Origin: Mytilus edulis
Lineage: Eukaryota > Mollusca > Bivalvia > Mytilida > Mytilidae
NCBI RefSeq assembly: GCF_963676685.1
Contig: NC_092346.1
Location: forward strand, 44,761,289 to 44,825,288
Direction: 5' to 3'
DNA length: 64,000 bases
Shown in pieces: positions 47,691 to 58,261 of this stretch; the stretch's first letter is position 1, and every line of letters starts with the position of its first letter. The notes under the pieces were generated by a model. The model saw nothing but the letters and a program-made list of their open reading frames with translations. It made no database searches and had not been told where the DNA came from. A program made the translations under genes and the position numbers.

Positions 47691-48010
47691 TTCTACTTGT
47701 GGTATTAAACATTTTACACATGTTTCCTATGATATGATCTTTCTAATTTTAGTGCCAAATTAGATTTTTGACCCCAAATTCACGATCCACTGAACATTGA
47801 AAATGTTCGTGCCAGTTTAAGGTTAAAGTTTTTGGTCAAGGTAGTTTTTGATGAAGTTGAAGTCCTATCAACTTGAAACTTAGTATATATGGTCTTTCTA
47901 ATTTAAATGCCAAACAAAATTTAGTATCCCAACTTCACGGTACACTGTACATAGAAAAGGATAGTGTGAGTGGGGCATCCGTGTACTATGGACACCGTCA
48001 TTCTTGTTTA
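47691..48010 (+). repeat. Bivalve 'TATGCCCC' dispersed repeat, internal part
   Basis: Includes 'GGTCAAGGTAGTTTTTGATG', 'CAACTTGAAACTTAGTATAT' and 'TATGGACACCGTCATTCTTG'. Confidence 0.7.
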
Positions 48011-48330
48011 TTATGAGTTACTTGGCATTTTTAGTGAATATTTTAAAAACTGACAAACCAAACAAATTATTTTAATCAACTACCACTGTATTTTTTAATA
48101 ATTTATCACCGAGTAAAAAAATAATTTGCTTTTGAATGTTGAGAAAATAAAAATATTGTTTGACTAAGAATAATGCTTTGAATAATTACGACGAAAATAA
48201 ATTGTTGTATTAAAACAACAAAAATTCCCAAGTCAAAGTTGAACGCGTTCGTTCAGGTAAGAATTTTCATTCTGAAATTAATTTACTAATTTCTTTAATA
48301 AAGGATATGGGCAATTTGCGAAAATGGAAT
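48011..48330. other. AT-rich stretch, nothing recognised
   Basis: No repeat or coding evidence. Confidence 0.4.
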
Positions 48331-48894
48331 GAATTAAGGTGGAGACAAAAGATTCAAACTTATAATTTGAAAACAGACTGACAATGCCATCACGAAAAAG
48401 ACAAACAGTACACAAATTGAAAACAAAATAAAGAAAACTAAAGACTGCAGCAACATAAACCTCACCAAAAACAGGGAACGATCGCAGGTGCCCCGGAAGG
48501 GGCTATCAGATCCTTCTCCATATGTGCTACTCGTCCGTGTTACTCTTGTACAACTACAGTGAGTCTTATTCGGTATGTCATATTCGAGGATAAGGGCTGT
48601 CTAAAAGGGATTATGGTTATGACAAATGAAACATGTCCGTCGTCGTCTTTGAAACGGATATTTCATAACGGTCTTCCAGCTCGATGTGCCGTCTTTAAAA
48701 ACTTGCGATGACATAATTTCAACTTCCTTACTTAGTTTAATAGCTTCCATATAAACAGTAACCCTCTATGAAGGAAATCATGATAGGAAAATTCAAGCTC
48801 TGCATATCGTTTGAACTTTCAATTGGGATAAATATACTCCATATGCATGTCCTGCTTGAATTTTTGCTACATACAAATTGGAAGTTCACAATTG
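48331..48894 (+). repeat. Abundant bivalve dispersed repeat, left part of a split copy
   Basis: Blocks 'CTGACAATGCCATCACGAAA', 'GGTGCCCCGGAAGGGGCTAT', 'TTTCATAACGGTCTTCCAGC' and 'GGAAGTTCACAATTG' follow in the order I recall for a repeat common in Mytilus. It continues at 50,629 after an insertion. Confidence 0.7.
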
Positions 48895-50628
48895 AGGGGG
48901 GGGGGGGGGCAAGGGGTTTAACTGTTATGCTGTTATGGGGCAATTTAATTCTTTGTTATCTGTTATTTTGCAAATATATTTGCTGTTAGCTGTTATTGTC
49001 TTATTCTTTGTTAGCTGTTATTGGGCTTTTAGTTTTTTTGCTATCTGTTATTGTGATAATGTATTTGCTGTTAACTGTTATTGAAAATTGGAATGTTAGC
49101 ATTTTTTTGACAGTCATTATTCGGTATAAATTGAAGATCATTGGCCATTGGGGTCTACCCCTACTAATATGTTTGTCCCGTATTCAGAGAAGGATTCCAT
49201 TAACATATACCCATCACAGAAGTGAGGTCCAGGACAATTCAAGTATATCTTATGATTATCCTTTGTAATAAATTCCATTTTTTTATGAATGTGTATTTAG
49301 AATTATCTTAATTTTTTGTATGAGAATAATGTTCATTGTTTTCCGTACGAACATATTAAATTAAAACAATTTCTAATATGACAAAAAGGAAAACATATGG
49401 CCATGAATATCTGATAGGGATCTCAATTAAGGACTAGGTCCTAACAACCACTTAACCTTTTATATAATATGGTACATATACTCAGCTCTGTGATTCTTTT
49501 CAAAGCAGAACCAAATGCATTGTACAATGAAAGTTCCAACCATGTACTTGGGTCCGAAGCTGCACATAACTCATTACAAACAAAGATTTATTTCGTTTCA
49601 AGCCATTGTTCCCCTACTAAACTATGTATTCTACTTACTAGTACACTTGGTACAATCAAAAACCTCAGCTGATAAAAAAATGTTCAAATAAGGCCTTTGA
49701 AAATAGTGGAATAAATTGCTTTTAGAGTGTCAAAATTCGTACGAAGTACTTGATAAATTCATTATTGCATGCTTATAATTGGTGCTTTTGATTTTTCTAC
49801 CCTATATACCACTTTGCCTCATAGTTTTATTAAGAAAAATTCACACACCTCATTAAATGGTCATTTAGAAAAAGTCAGAATATTCAAACTCTTTTAGGTC
49901 ACTTTTTTTATTAGCAACAAAGGGAGCTTCAGTCAATATATAATTATAAACAATACACCAACGTTTCATGAGAACTGCTGAAAACATTTTTGTCTTAATG
50001 TCTGAAACTGGAAAATCACCCCTTTTTAATTAATAAAACTCGTTAACTCAGAAACGTAAAATCTAAAATTTATAAAACTGAATTGAAAGTTACCTCATGT
50101 TAATAGATATAAACAATTCACCAAATTTCCTTGCTTTGTGAAAGCATTTTTGAGATATTATCAGAAAACTGGAAAAAAAAACACCAATTTTATTGAATAA
50201 AAACCCATTACCCAGAAAATTTATAAAAAAAAAAAAGAAAAAAAAGGGAGCTCACGTTAATAGATATAACCAATTTCCCAAAGTTTAATGCAAATGGTTA
50301 AAGAGTTTTTGAGTTAATGTCCGACATGTTGACAACAGTATACCAGAATATGTTCCGTAAACGAGCGTATAAAAAATATTATAATATATTGAGTAGTAAT
50401 TTAAACACATTCTAGATACATAAATTAATACTAAAAACATAGTCATAAAAAATGGAATGCATTACAAAGTATTATATCCGTAATAAGAAATACTGATTTG
50501 TCAAAGACCGAATTATTTTAATATTTCATTTACTGTTATCTGTTTTTGTCCATTTTAATTCCTTGTTATCTGTTATGAGCCAAATCAATTTGCTGTTTTG
50601 CTGTTATTGGGACCCCCCTTGCCCCCCT
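48895..50628. mobile_element. 1.73-kb insertion with 8-bp target duplication CACAATTG
   Basis: CACAATTG flanks both sides directly (48887-48894 and 50629-50636). The ends are inverted: a G-run, then CAAGGGG and a region rich in 'CTGTTATCTGTTAT' on the left, and the mirrored 'GCTGTTTTGCTGTTATTGGG ACCCCCCTTGCCCCCCT' on the right. An 8-bp duplication suggests hAT-type transposition. No transposase; the 90-codon open frame at 48,996-49,268 has no recognisable motif. Confidence 0.7.
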
Positions 50629-50636
50629 CACAATTG

Positions 50637-51284
50637 GTAAACCGGCGAAAACATCTCTTGTTTTAAAAGTCCATACCGCAGTCAGATATAATTATAAAAG
50701 GCCCCGAAATTATCAATGTAAAACTATTCAAACGAGAAAACTAACGGCCTTATTTGTGTGACAAACAAATGAAATAGGGATTTAAAATTAGATTGGTGGA
50801 ACTATTTATTTAGTAAATGAGGAAAAATAAACAAAATAAAAGGCCCAGAATGGTTTGGTCTGGATCATAAATAAACGTAAGTTAAACATGAGTGCACACG
50901 CTAAAAATTAATTGTCTCTCCTTCTTTACTTACCATTGATATTATGTTGATAGTCCTAATTATAAACTTTACTACAACTATCATATAAACTGAACCAAGT
51001 ATCCGTTTTTAAGGCCGGCCCGTACCTTGACCTATAATGGTTTACTTTTATAAATTGTTATTTGGATGGAGAGTTGTCTCATTGGCACTCATACCACATC
51101 TTCCTATATCTATTAACATGACCCAAGAAAATGACAACAAAACTGATACAAAACTTTGAATTTTTCGAAACAAGAGTGCACACGCTGAAATGTTTCGCCT
51201 TCTTTACTAATCATTGATATTATGTTGATAGTCCTAAATAAAATAAACTGTATCACAACTGTCACATAAACTCAACATTAACCA
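50637..51284 (+). repeat. Resumed dispersed repeat and further fragments
   Basis: GTAAACCGGCGAAAACATCT continues the repeat split at 48,894. A 'GAGAGTTGTCTCATTGGCAC' fragment lies at 51,069-51,110. Confidence 0.5.
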
Positions 51285-52560
51285 AGAAATCTAGAACTTA
51301 ATCAATGAACCATGAAAATGAGGTCTAGGTCAGATGAACCATGCCAGGCAGACAAGTACAGCTAACAATTCTTCCATACAACAAATATAGTTGACCTATT
51401 GCTTATAAATTAAGAAAAACAGACCAAAACACAAATACTTAACACTTAGCAATAATTTCCAGTACAAATAAGGTCAAAGTCAAATAAAACCTGTGCAACT
51501 GACATATAGATCATAAAATATTTCCATACACTAAATATAGTTTACCAATTGCAAATAGTATTAGAAAAATTGACCAAAACTCAAAAACTTAACTTAACTG
51601 AACTATGAAAATGAGGTCAAGGTTAGATGACACTTGTCAGCTAGACATGTACAACTTACAATCATTTCAAACACCAAATATAGTAGACCTGTTGCATATA
51701 GTATAAGAAAAACAGACCAAAACACAAAAACTTAACTATAACCACTGAACCATGAAAATGAGGTCAAGGTCAGATGACACCTAACGGTTGGACATGTACA
51801 CCTTACAGTCGTTCCATACACCAAATATATTAGACCTATTGCTTATAATACCTGAGATTTGGACTTGACCACCAAACTTAACCTTGTTCACTGATCCATG
51901 AAATGAGGCCGAGGTCAATTGAAAACTGTCTGACGGGCACAAGGACCTTGCAAGGTACACAAGGTTCTTGCAAGGTACACACATACCAAATATAGTTATC
52001 CTATTACTTAGGCAGCAACCATTTGATTTTCTGGGGGGGCTATGGGTTTTTTTTCTGTGCAAACTTTTTTTTTCATCTGCGGCGAAAAACAATCTATTTT
52101 TTTCGCGACAAGTCGAAAACAATTTTTTTCTTTCAATTTTAGCATTACATATAGGGGCAGCTGAGGGTGAAACAAACAATTTTTTTTTCTCAGAATCAAA
52201 AACAAATTATTTTTTTCTCAAAAAACTGGAAACAAACTTTTTTTTCCAAAAAAAACCAAATCCCCCCCCCCCCGAGAAAATCAAATGGTTGCTGCCTTAT
52301 AATAAGAGAGAATTTAACATTACAAAAAATCTTAAAGTTTTTTTCAAGTAGTCACTGAACCATGAAAATGAGGTCAAGGACATTGGACATGTGACTGATG
52401 AAAAGTTCGTAACATGAGGCATCTATATACAAAGTATGAAGCATCCAGGTCTTCCACCTTCTAAAATATAAAGCTTTCAAGAAGTTAGCTAACACCCCTG
52501 CCGCAGGATCACTATTCCTATGTCAAGCTTTCTGCAACAAAAGTTGCAGGCTCGACAATA
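51285..52560 (-). mobile_element. Hairpin-headed tandem-core element, reverse copy
   Basis: Diverged units around 'CATGAAAATGAGGTCAAGGT' recur about every 135-160 bp (51,311; 51,465; 51,605; 51,751; 51,895). The head, near 52,530-52,556, reads GTCAAGCTTTCTGCAACAAA AGTTGCAGGCTCGACAA, the reverse of the head at 32,968. A 286-bp MITE is inserted at 52,011. Confidence 0.7.
52011..52296. mobile_element. 286-bp MITE, perfect inverted ends, TTA target duplication
   Basis: The left end GGCAGCAACCATTTGATTTT C and its reverse complement at 52,276-52,296 match exactly. TTA stands on both sides (52008-52010 and 52297-52299), a Harbinger-type TWA target. It lies inside the tandem-core element. The 127-132-codon open frames on both strands are products of its T/A-runs. 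Confidence 0.8.
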
Positions 52561-53620
52561 AACCAAACAAGAAATACATGTACACCTTTAAATCATTCAA
52601 TACACTAAATAAAGTTGAACTATTGCTTATAGTTTGTAAGAAACAGACTTAACTAAGAAAACTAAGCATTGCCCAATGAACCCTGAAAACCAGAGCATGG
52701 TTAAATGAACCATGCCAGGCACACATGTACGATGTCATGTACAGTTTATAATACTTCCATACACCAAATTTAGTTGACCTATTTCTTGAAAAAAGACCAA
52801 AACTTAAAAACTTAAGTTTGAACACTGAACCATGAAAATGAGGTCAAAGTCAGATGACACCTGCCAGTTGGACATGTACATCTTAAAATCATTCCTTACA
52901 GCAACCAAATATAGTAGACCTTTTGCATACAGTATAAGAAAAACAGTCCAAAACACAAAAGCTTACCTATAACCACTGTACCAAGAAAAATGAGGTCAAG
53001 GTCAGATGACACCTGCCAGTTGTATATATGTCAGTGATATTGTTGGCTTTTTTCAAAACTACCTCTACCCTTTTTTATTGGGAAAATATGCGTCATTTTC
53101 ATCAAATTGGGAAATTTGAAATAAACCATGAATTTGACTGAAACTTTAATTTACAGACCCATTTTCAAGAGTCAAACCCTGCTTTAAAATAAGACTCCAT
53201 TTTGTGAGTGATGATACATAAATAGACCCTCAAATGTGCACATACTAGTATAGTAATTTTAGGCAACAAAATTGTTTAAATTAGTGTTTTTCAGTTTGAA
53301 TTCACGCGCAATTACTACTGAGACTGCACTGTTTGGGAAAAAAGTTGTCTTTTTGGGAATAATTTTAAGCCATTTTTTTTCAAATTGGGATTCTTCTCCA
53401 GGGGAAAAAGCCTTTATTCTCCACTGATTTAAGGCAAACAATATCACTGAATGTTCATATAATCCTTCCATACACCAAATTTACTAGGTCTATATATTGC
53501 TTATAGTATCTGAGATATGGACTTGACCACCAAAACTTAACCTTGTTCACTGATCAATGAAATTAGGTTGAGGTCAAGTGAAAACCGTCATTAAAAAAAA
53601 ACCCATACCGCCCCTCCCCC
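52561..53620 (-). mobile_element. Second reverse copy of the tandem-core element
   Basis: Same units as the neighbouring copy ('ATGAGGTCAAGGTCAGATGA', 'CACCTGCCAGTTG'). Interrupted by the element at 53,031-53,450 and resuming with 'ATAATCCTTCCATACACC'. Confidence 0.65.
53031..53450. mobile_element. 420-bp MITE with TCAGTGATATTGTT ends
   Basis: Starts TCAGTGATATTGTTGGCTTT and ends AGGCAAACAATATCACTGA, its imperfect reverse complement. Inserted in the element at 52,561-53,620. The open frame at 53,259-53,471 lies wholly or mostly inside it. Confidence 0.7.
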
Positions 53621-54968
53621 TTTTGAAGTTAAAAGGGTTGATCCCTTAGTAGTTGGTGTGGTTTGTTGAACTGACCAACAAGTCAGGTCTGAAATCAATT
53701 GAACTTTCAATGGTATTTTTAAATATATTGTATTTCAAGAATGAGACAATGTAGTCATTTGATGATAATACTTTTATATAAATAATAAATATCTTTATAC
53801 AATGTGTACAACTTTCTATTAAAACAATCCTACATATTCTTTACATGTACATGTATCTATCTATCTATTTTGATTCATAATAAAAAAAAATAATGATTCA
53901 AAATATAGTTTAAAATAGAGATTTCTTTTTTATGATATAAAAAATTATCTATTGAAGTCTTAAAGTATCCGCATCACAAATATATCAAATAAAAAAAAAA
54001 GGTTCACTGTTCAAAACAAGACTCAAATTGATAAAAGAAATCAAAAGCTCATAATGGAAAATGGAACACTTAGTATAATGCATGAATCTTGAATGCATAC
54101 TTGTGAAATAAAAATGAATTTGTGAACACTATATTTATACAAAGAGAAAACAAAATCATATTTGTCATGAAATAGATGGAAAAATAAAACAAGTAAAAAA
54201 GTCAATGTTGAACCTTGGGAGATTTTATTTAAAGCAATAAGATTCTTGATGATCAAGGTATACTGTAAATTTAGAAATTAATGCATGCATTTTTTCATTG
54301 TAAAATGAAATCCTTGACCATTGGCAAAACTGGAATCTGAATTTTATGAAGGAAAAAGCTCCATAACCTTTTAATATTTTTAACTTATTTTGTTTCTTAA
54401 GTTAAGTTCTTCTAGCCTATAGTATCAATTTTAAATTCAAGATTTTTTGTTAATTTCACCTAAGTCAATCCTTGAGAAATATGAAAAGCAACTAGAAATG
54501 TTTAATATACACAGTATGAATAAAAACATAAAAAAATGATCACGTACAAAAATTATACAGGTAAAATTGTTTCAGGACTACATTTTTTGCAAGGGGAAAA
54601 ATATGAAAATGTAGAATATGATCCATTCAATTGTATATTAGATTACTTTTGGATTGTTATCAAATTAAGTCAGACACGTTTAAAAACAAAACAAAAATGA
54701 ATAAATGTGGAAATCTTTCAGTACATTATACATTACATGCACAATATTATACTTGTATGGATTAAAAATACTTGTCTCTGTTTCCTTTTCTTAATAAAAA
54801 TAAAAATAAAATGTGTGTACTGACTATTTAAAATTTCGTAGTTTTAAAAAATAAAAAAAAATTTACTTGATAAATAATTAGCCATATAATGACTACATAT
54901 TTGTATACATATCAACTTAACCTAGCTTTAACAATTGATAGAATAACTAAATTTTGTTGAAAACAGTT
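53621..54968 (-). other. Probable 3' untranslated and downstream region of MAP10
   Basis: AT-rich, with several minus-strand AATAAA-type hexamers (for example near 54,222) but none that can be picked as the poly(A) site. A short TCTA microsatellite lies at 53,855-53,870. No other gene. Confidence 0.4.
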
Positions 54969-57914
54969 CTAACTTATAGTATAACCAAGTTTTGTGGAAG
55001 GAATCCATTTGTTAGAGTGGCTTACAATAGGAGACATTCTTGAGCTACTATTGTCATTAAAGTCATCTGAGTACCCATCATTACCGAGAATATCTTCTTC
55101 GTCTGAAGGAATATATGAACTGACTGATTCTGTATGAATAGAATCGGGTTTAAAGTCCATTCTTTTTCTCTGAGCTGTTTTCTTTCTTGGTGTTGGAGTA
55201 GGATGACGAGAACTACCCGGTGATCTTGGCGTTACCACGGGTGATGTTCTACCAGATCCATCTATTTTTGTCTGCGATTTTCGAATGGCTGGTAATGGTG
55301 ATTGCATCGAAGCTTTCGGATTAAGAACTTGAAATCGTGCAGCTGTCATGTTATAATCAAAAGGAGGTATTACATTTGGTGAGACCTCAGATCGACTTGT
55401 ACTTAGAATATCTGAAACTTCTGATTTCTCACCAGAACTCATAAGTTTCTGAAGTTCTGGTTCTTCTGTTGACTGAAACTGTTGTGTGTCAATTTCATCA
55501 TGAGATTTGTTAGGTTTAGAATATCTTGTGGACTCCAGTGGTTGATAATCCTCTTCATCATGTTCATAATAATTATCTCTTGTTGAATTAAGTGATTCAT
55601 TAGTTTTACCATTTATTGACGCTGGGTAGGAAACATTATGATCAATAAATCCAGGAAACTTATTATCATTTGGACTACTTTCTTCAGATCTACTTTTATC
55701 CATGTGTCCAGGATATTTGTAACTTTTAGGACTGTCAGCAAAGTCACTATCATCTTCATACATCTGAGCACTAGGTATTCTCACTTCAATGCTTTTGAAA
55801 CTCTTTGCATCTTCTTCATCAGAAACATGTTCTTCTTTTTCTATATGTCCTGAAGTTGTAAAATCATCGTCTCTAGATTCAGATTTACTGGATATCTGCA
55901 CTTTACTTAAATATTTGTGCTTTGGAGATTTTGATCGTTTTCTTACAGGACTTGGGGCAGATGGTTTTGGTTTCCTTGGTGGAGAGATTCTCCTCCGATT
56001 CTTTTTCATTGTAGATTTCACTGTATCATCAAAGTTTGACTCATTTTGCTCTACTGTATCATCCATCTGATTTAAGTTTTTCTCTGCCAAACGTCTTACT
56101 TCTGTCAGTGTATCAGACAGATTTCCTTTTTCAAATTCTTCATCTTCCCTTTTGAATGTTTTTGCTTTCAAAGCTTTTGCTTCCTTTTCTTCTTTTTCAA
56201 TAGTCTTTAACCATTCAGGGTTTACTTTTGCAAGTCTCAGTCTTTGAGTATTTGTTAGACCATATGCTAACTTGGACTTGCTGACACTAACATTTGGAGT
56301 TTTTCTGATCCATCCTTTCTTTTTAGGAACACCATCAGAAGGTGTTGTAAACACTTTATTGGTTTTACGTCCTCTTAATTGTACATCTTTTTCACCAGCT
56401 TGAATATTTTCCTTATTATCATGTAGTTTTGATTTATTTGGAGAATTTATAATTTCAGACTTTTGTGTCATGCGAGGCTGAGGTACAGGACATGGTCTTG
56501 GCTGTTGCCTATCTTGTGTGGCTATATTCACTTGATTTACTGCAGACTGAACAAATCTGGGATCTTGTATTTTAGAAAGCTCATTTAATAAGGCTGTCAG
56601 CATTGGAAATAAAGGTCCATTTGTCATTGATCCAGGAAATCCCAGCATTAAACTCTGAAATTGACCAAGTGCAGGTGCTTTTTCAGCTGACGGCTGCTGA
56701 ATTTTCACCTGGTTTTCCTCTCTAGTTCTTGGCTTTGTTGATGTCACTTTTTGAGGTGGTACATTTCTTGGTGGTTTACTTAGTGTCTTTTCTTCATCTG
56801 AAAAATCATCCATTGTTAATTCATCTGTATAAACACTAGATGCATCATCCTGGTAGTACAGGTAAGGCCTTTGAATTTTTACTCTTGGTTCATTTTCACT
56901 GTTGTAAAATAATGGTGGAGGATGCACAATGTTATTTATAATAAATTCATCGTCACTTTCATCAGCTGGGGGTTTAAGTTCTATGCTAACCAGTTTGGGT
57001 TCTTTTCTATTTTTATTCAACTTCTTTTGAGTTTGGGTTGACACAGTTTGTAAGTCTCTCGGCTTTTCTGTTTTAATATCAGATAAGGCAACATGAATTT
57101 CTTTGTCGCACATATCTATTGTTTGCATCAGAACATCATGTTTTTCAGGATCTGTCATTGAACCCATATCTTGTGATGTTGACAACTTCTTTGATTCTTT
57201 TGTTTTTGCTCTTTGGACAGTTTTAGCACTTTTGTTGCTTTTCGTCGGTGCATGATATTGTTCTTGAATGCTTTCTTCTATCTGCTGTGAATGTTCTTGA
57301 ATGCTTTCTGACTGGCGTTTGGCAATTTCTCTCTGTGGAATATGTGGAATGAGACCAGATCCTAGGCACATCAATCTATAGCCTAGTATTATATAACCTA
57401 TTTCTTTCCCCATCAAATTGAACACTTTAAATAGTCCTTTGTCCCCATGCACAGATGGAACAGTGTCTCCAACTTTTCGAATATCTTCAGCAATATCCTT
57501 TATTACCTCATCCAAAGGCACGGTTGTATTTCCTAAAAGCTTTGGAACTTGTGGGTAGCTATCAATAATCATGACATACATAGGTGTATTTGATAAATGT
57601 GTTTGCATTGTGTTGAAAGGCAGTTTCAGAAGGCAAGATTTTCCCTTTTTCAGCTCAAAATTTCCATGTTTGTCGGTTAGTTCGTTTATTTGTTTCGGAA
57701 GTTCGTAATAGGGATCAGATGAAACTTTCCTTCTAATTTTGGAAGCTAGATCGTGTTCTACATGGTCAATTAAAATAGTTGGATAATCTAAAAGTCTAAA
57801 TGCCACAGATGGAAACCGACATACTTCGTGTGGTATGTATATCTTTTCAACCACTACTTCTAATGAAAATAAAGACCCTATGTCCCTTTTTAGCCTTGAG
57901 TGTTTAGAGTCCAT
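54969..57914 (-). CDS. MAP10: Microtubule-associated protein 10 homologue, intact single-exon gene
   Basis: One uninterrupted frame of 981 codons from ATG at 57,914 to TAG at 54,969. The N-terminal ~200 residues carry the blocks that I recall from MAP10 (KIAA1383): 'LFSLEVVVEKIYI' (15-27), 'SVAFRLLDYPTILI' (36-49), 'ELKKGKSCLLKLPF' (87-100), 'PMYVMIIDSYPQVPKLLGN' (111-129) and 'FNLMGKEIGYIILGYRL' (165-181). The middle and C-terminal parts are long, charged, Ser/Lys-rich and probably disordered. A conserved-looking block 'YGLTNTQRLRLAKVNPEWL' lies near residue 570 and basic clusters (RRRISPPRKPKP; PRKKTAQRKR) follow. MAP10 binds and stabilises microtubules and acts in cytokinesis in human cells; human MAP10 is also intronless and of similar length. 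The first ATG of the frame is taken as the start because it precedes the conserved block by only about 14 residues. Confidence 0.85.
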   Translation of the reverse strand: MDSKHSRLKRDIGSLFSLEVVVEKIYIPHEVCRFPSVAFRLLDYPTILIDHVEHDLASKIRRKVSSDPYYELPKQINELTDKHGNFELKKGKSCLLKLPFNTMQTHLSNTPMYVMIIDSYPQVPKLLGNTTVPLDEVIKDIAEDIRKVGDTVPSVHGDKGLFKVFNLMGKEIGYIILGYRLMCLGSGLIPHIPQREIAKRQSESIQEHSQQIEESIQEQYHAPTKSNKSAKTVQRAKTKESKKLSTSQDMGSMTDPEKHDVLMQTIDMCDKEIHVALSDIKTEKPRDLQTVSTQTQKKLNKNRKEPKLVSIELKPPADESDDEFIINNIVHPPPLFYNSENEPRVKIQRPYLYYQDDASSVYTDELTMDDFSDEEKTLSKPPRNVPPQKVTSTKPRTREENQVKIQQPSAEKAPALGQFQSLMLGFPGSMTNGPLFPMLTALLNELSKIQDPRFVQSAVNQVNIATQDRQQPRPCPVPQPRMTQKSEIINSPNKSKLHDNKENIQAGEKDVQLRGRKTNKVFTTPSDGVPKKKGWIRKTPNVSVSKSKLAYGLTNTQRLRLAKVNPEWLKTIEKEEKEAKALKAKTFKREDEEFEKGNLSDTLTEVRRLAEKNLNQMDDTVEQNESNFDDTVKSTMKKNRRRISPPRKPKPSAPSPVRKRSKSPKHKYLSKVQISSKSESRDDDFTTSGHIEKEEHVSDEEDAKSFKSIEVRIPSAQMYEDDSDFADSPKSYKYPGHMDKSRSEESSPNDNKFPGFIDHNVSYPASINGKTNESLNSTRDNYYEHDEEDYQPLESTRYSKPNKSHDEIDTQQFQSTEEPELQKLMSSGEKSEVSDILSTSRSEVSPNVIPPFDYNMTAARFQVLNPKASMQSPLPAIRKSQTKIDGSGRTSPVVTPRSPGSSRHPTPTPRKKTAQRKRMDFKPDSIHTESVSSYIPSDEEDILGNDGYSDDFNDNSSSRMSPIVSHSNKWIPSTKLGYTIS

Positions 57915-58261
57915 GTTTTCTTGCTTTAGTCCGGTGTTAACATTACAACCAAATCAGTTGGGATAGACAAGTTTTGACAGGAAAAAAAATCAAAACAAAA
58001 ATTCAGTGTTGATTAGACGCTTTCATACCTAATAACCAAAAGGTTTACTTTGGGATAAATGACAGCCACGAACTGGATAAGCTTTTATCTATTATTGTCG
58101 GGCAAAAGAAAATAAAAATGTGAAAAAAATAAAATATATAAATAAAATGAATAAAATGCACCATGCAATATAAGTTGAAAAACTCCATTACCAGATTATA
58201 GAATTTTACAGATCGATAATGCAATAGTTGAGTCAGGGATTAAGACTTACTAATACTATAC
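57915..58261 (-). other. 5' flank of MAP10, no clear promoter motif
   Basis: I see no TATA box or Inr that I would defend. The tandem duplication begins at 58,262, about 350 bp upstream of the start codon. Confidence 0.4.

Noticed and set aside
51781..52351. 127-132-codon frames on both strands
   Set aside because: Both run through the homopolymer-rich MITE at 52,011-52,296 and into the surrounding repeat.
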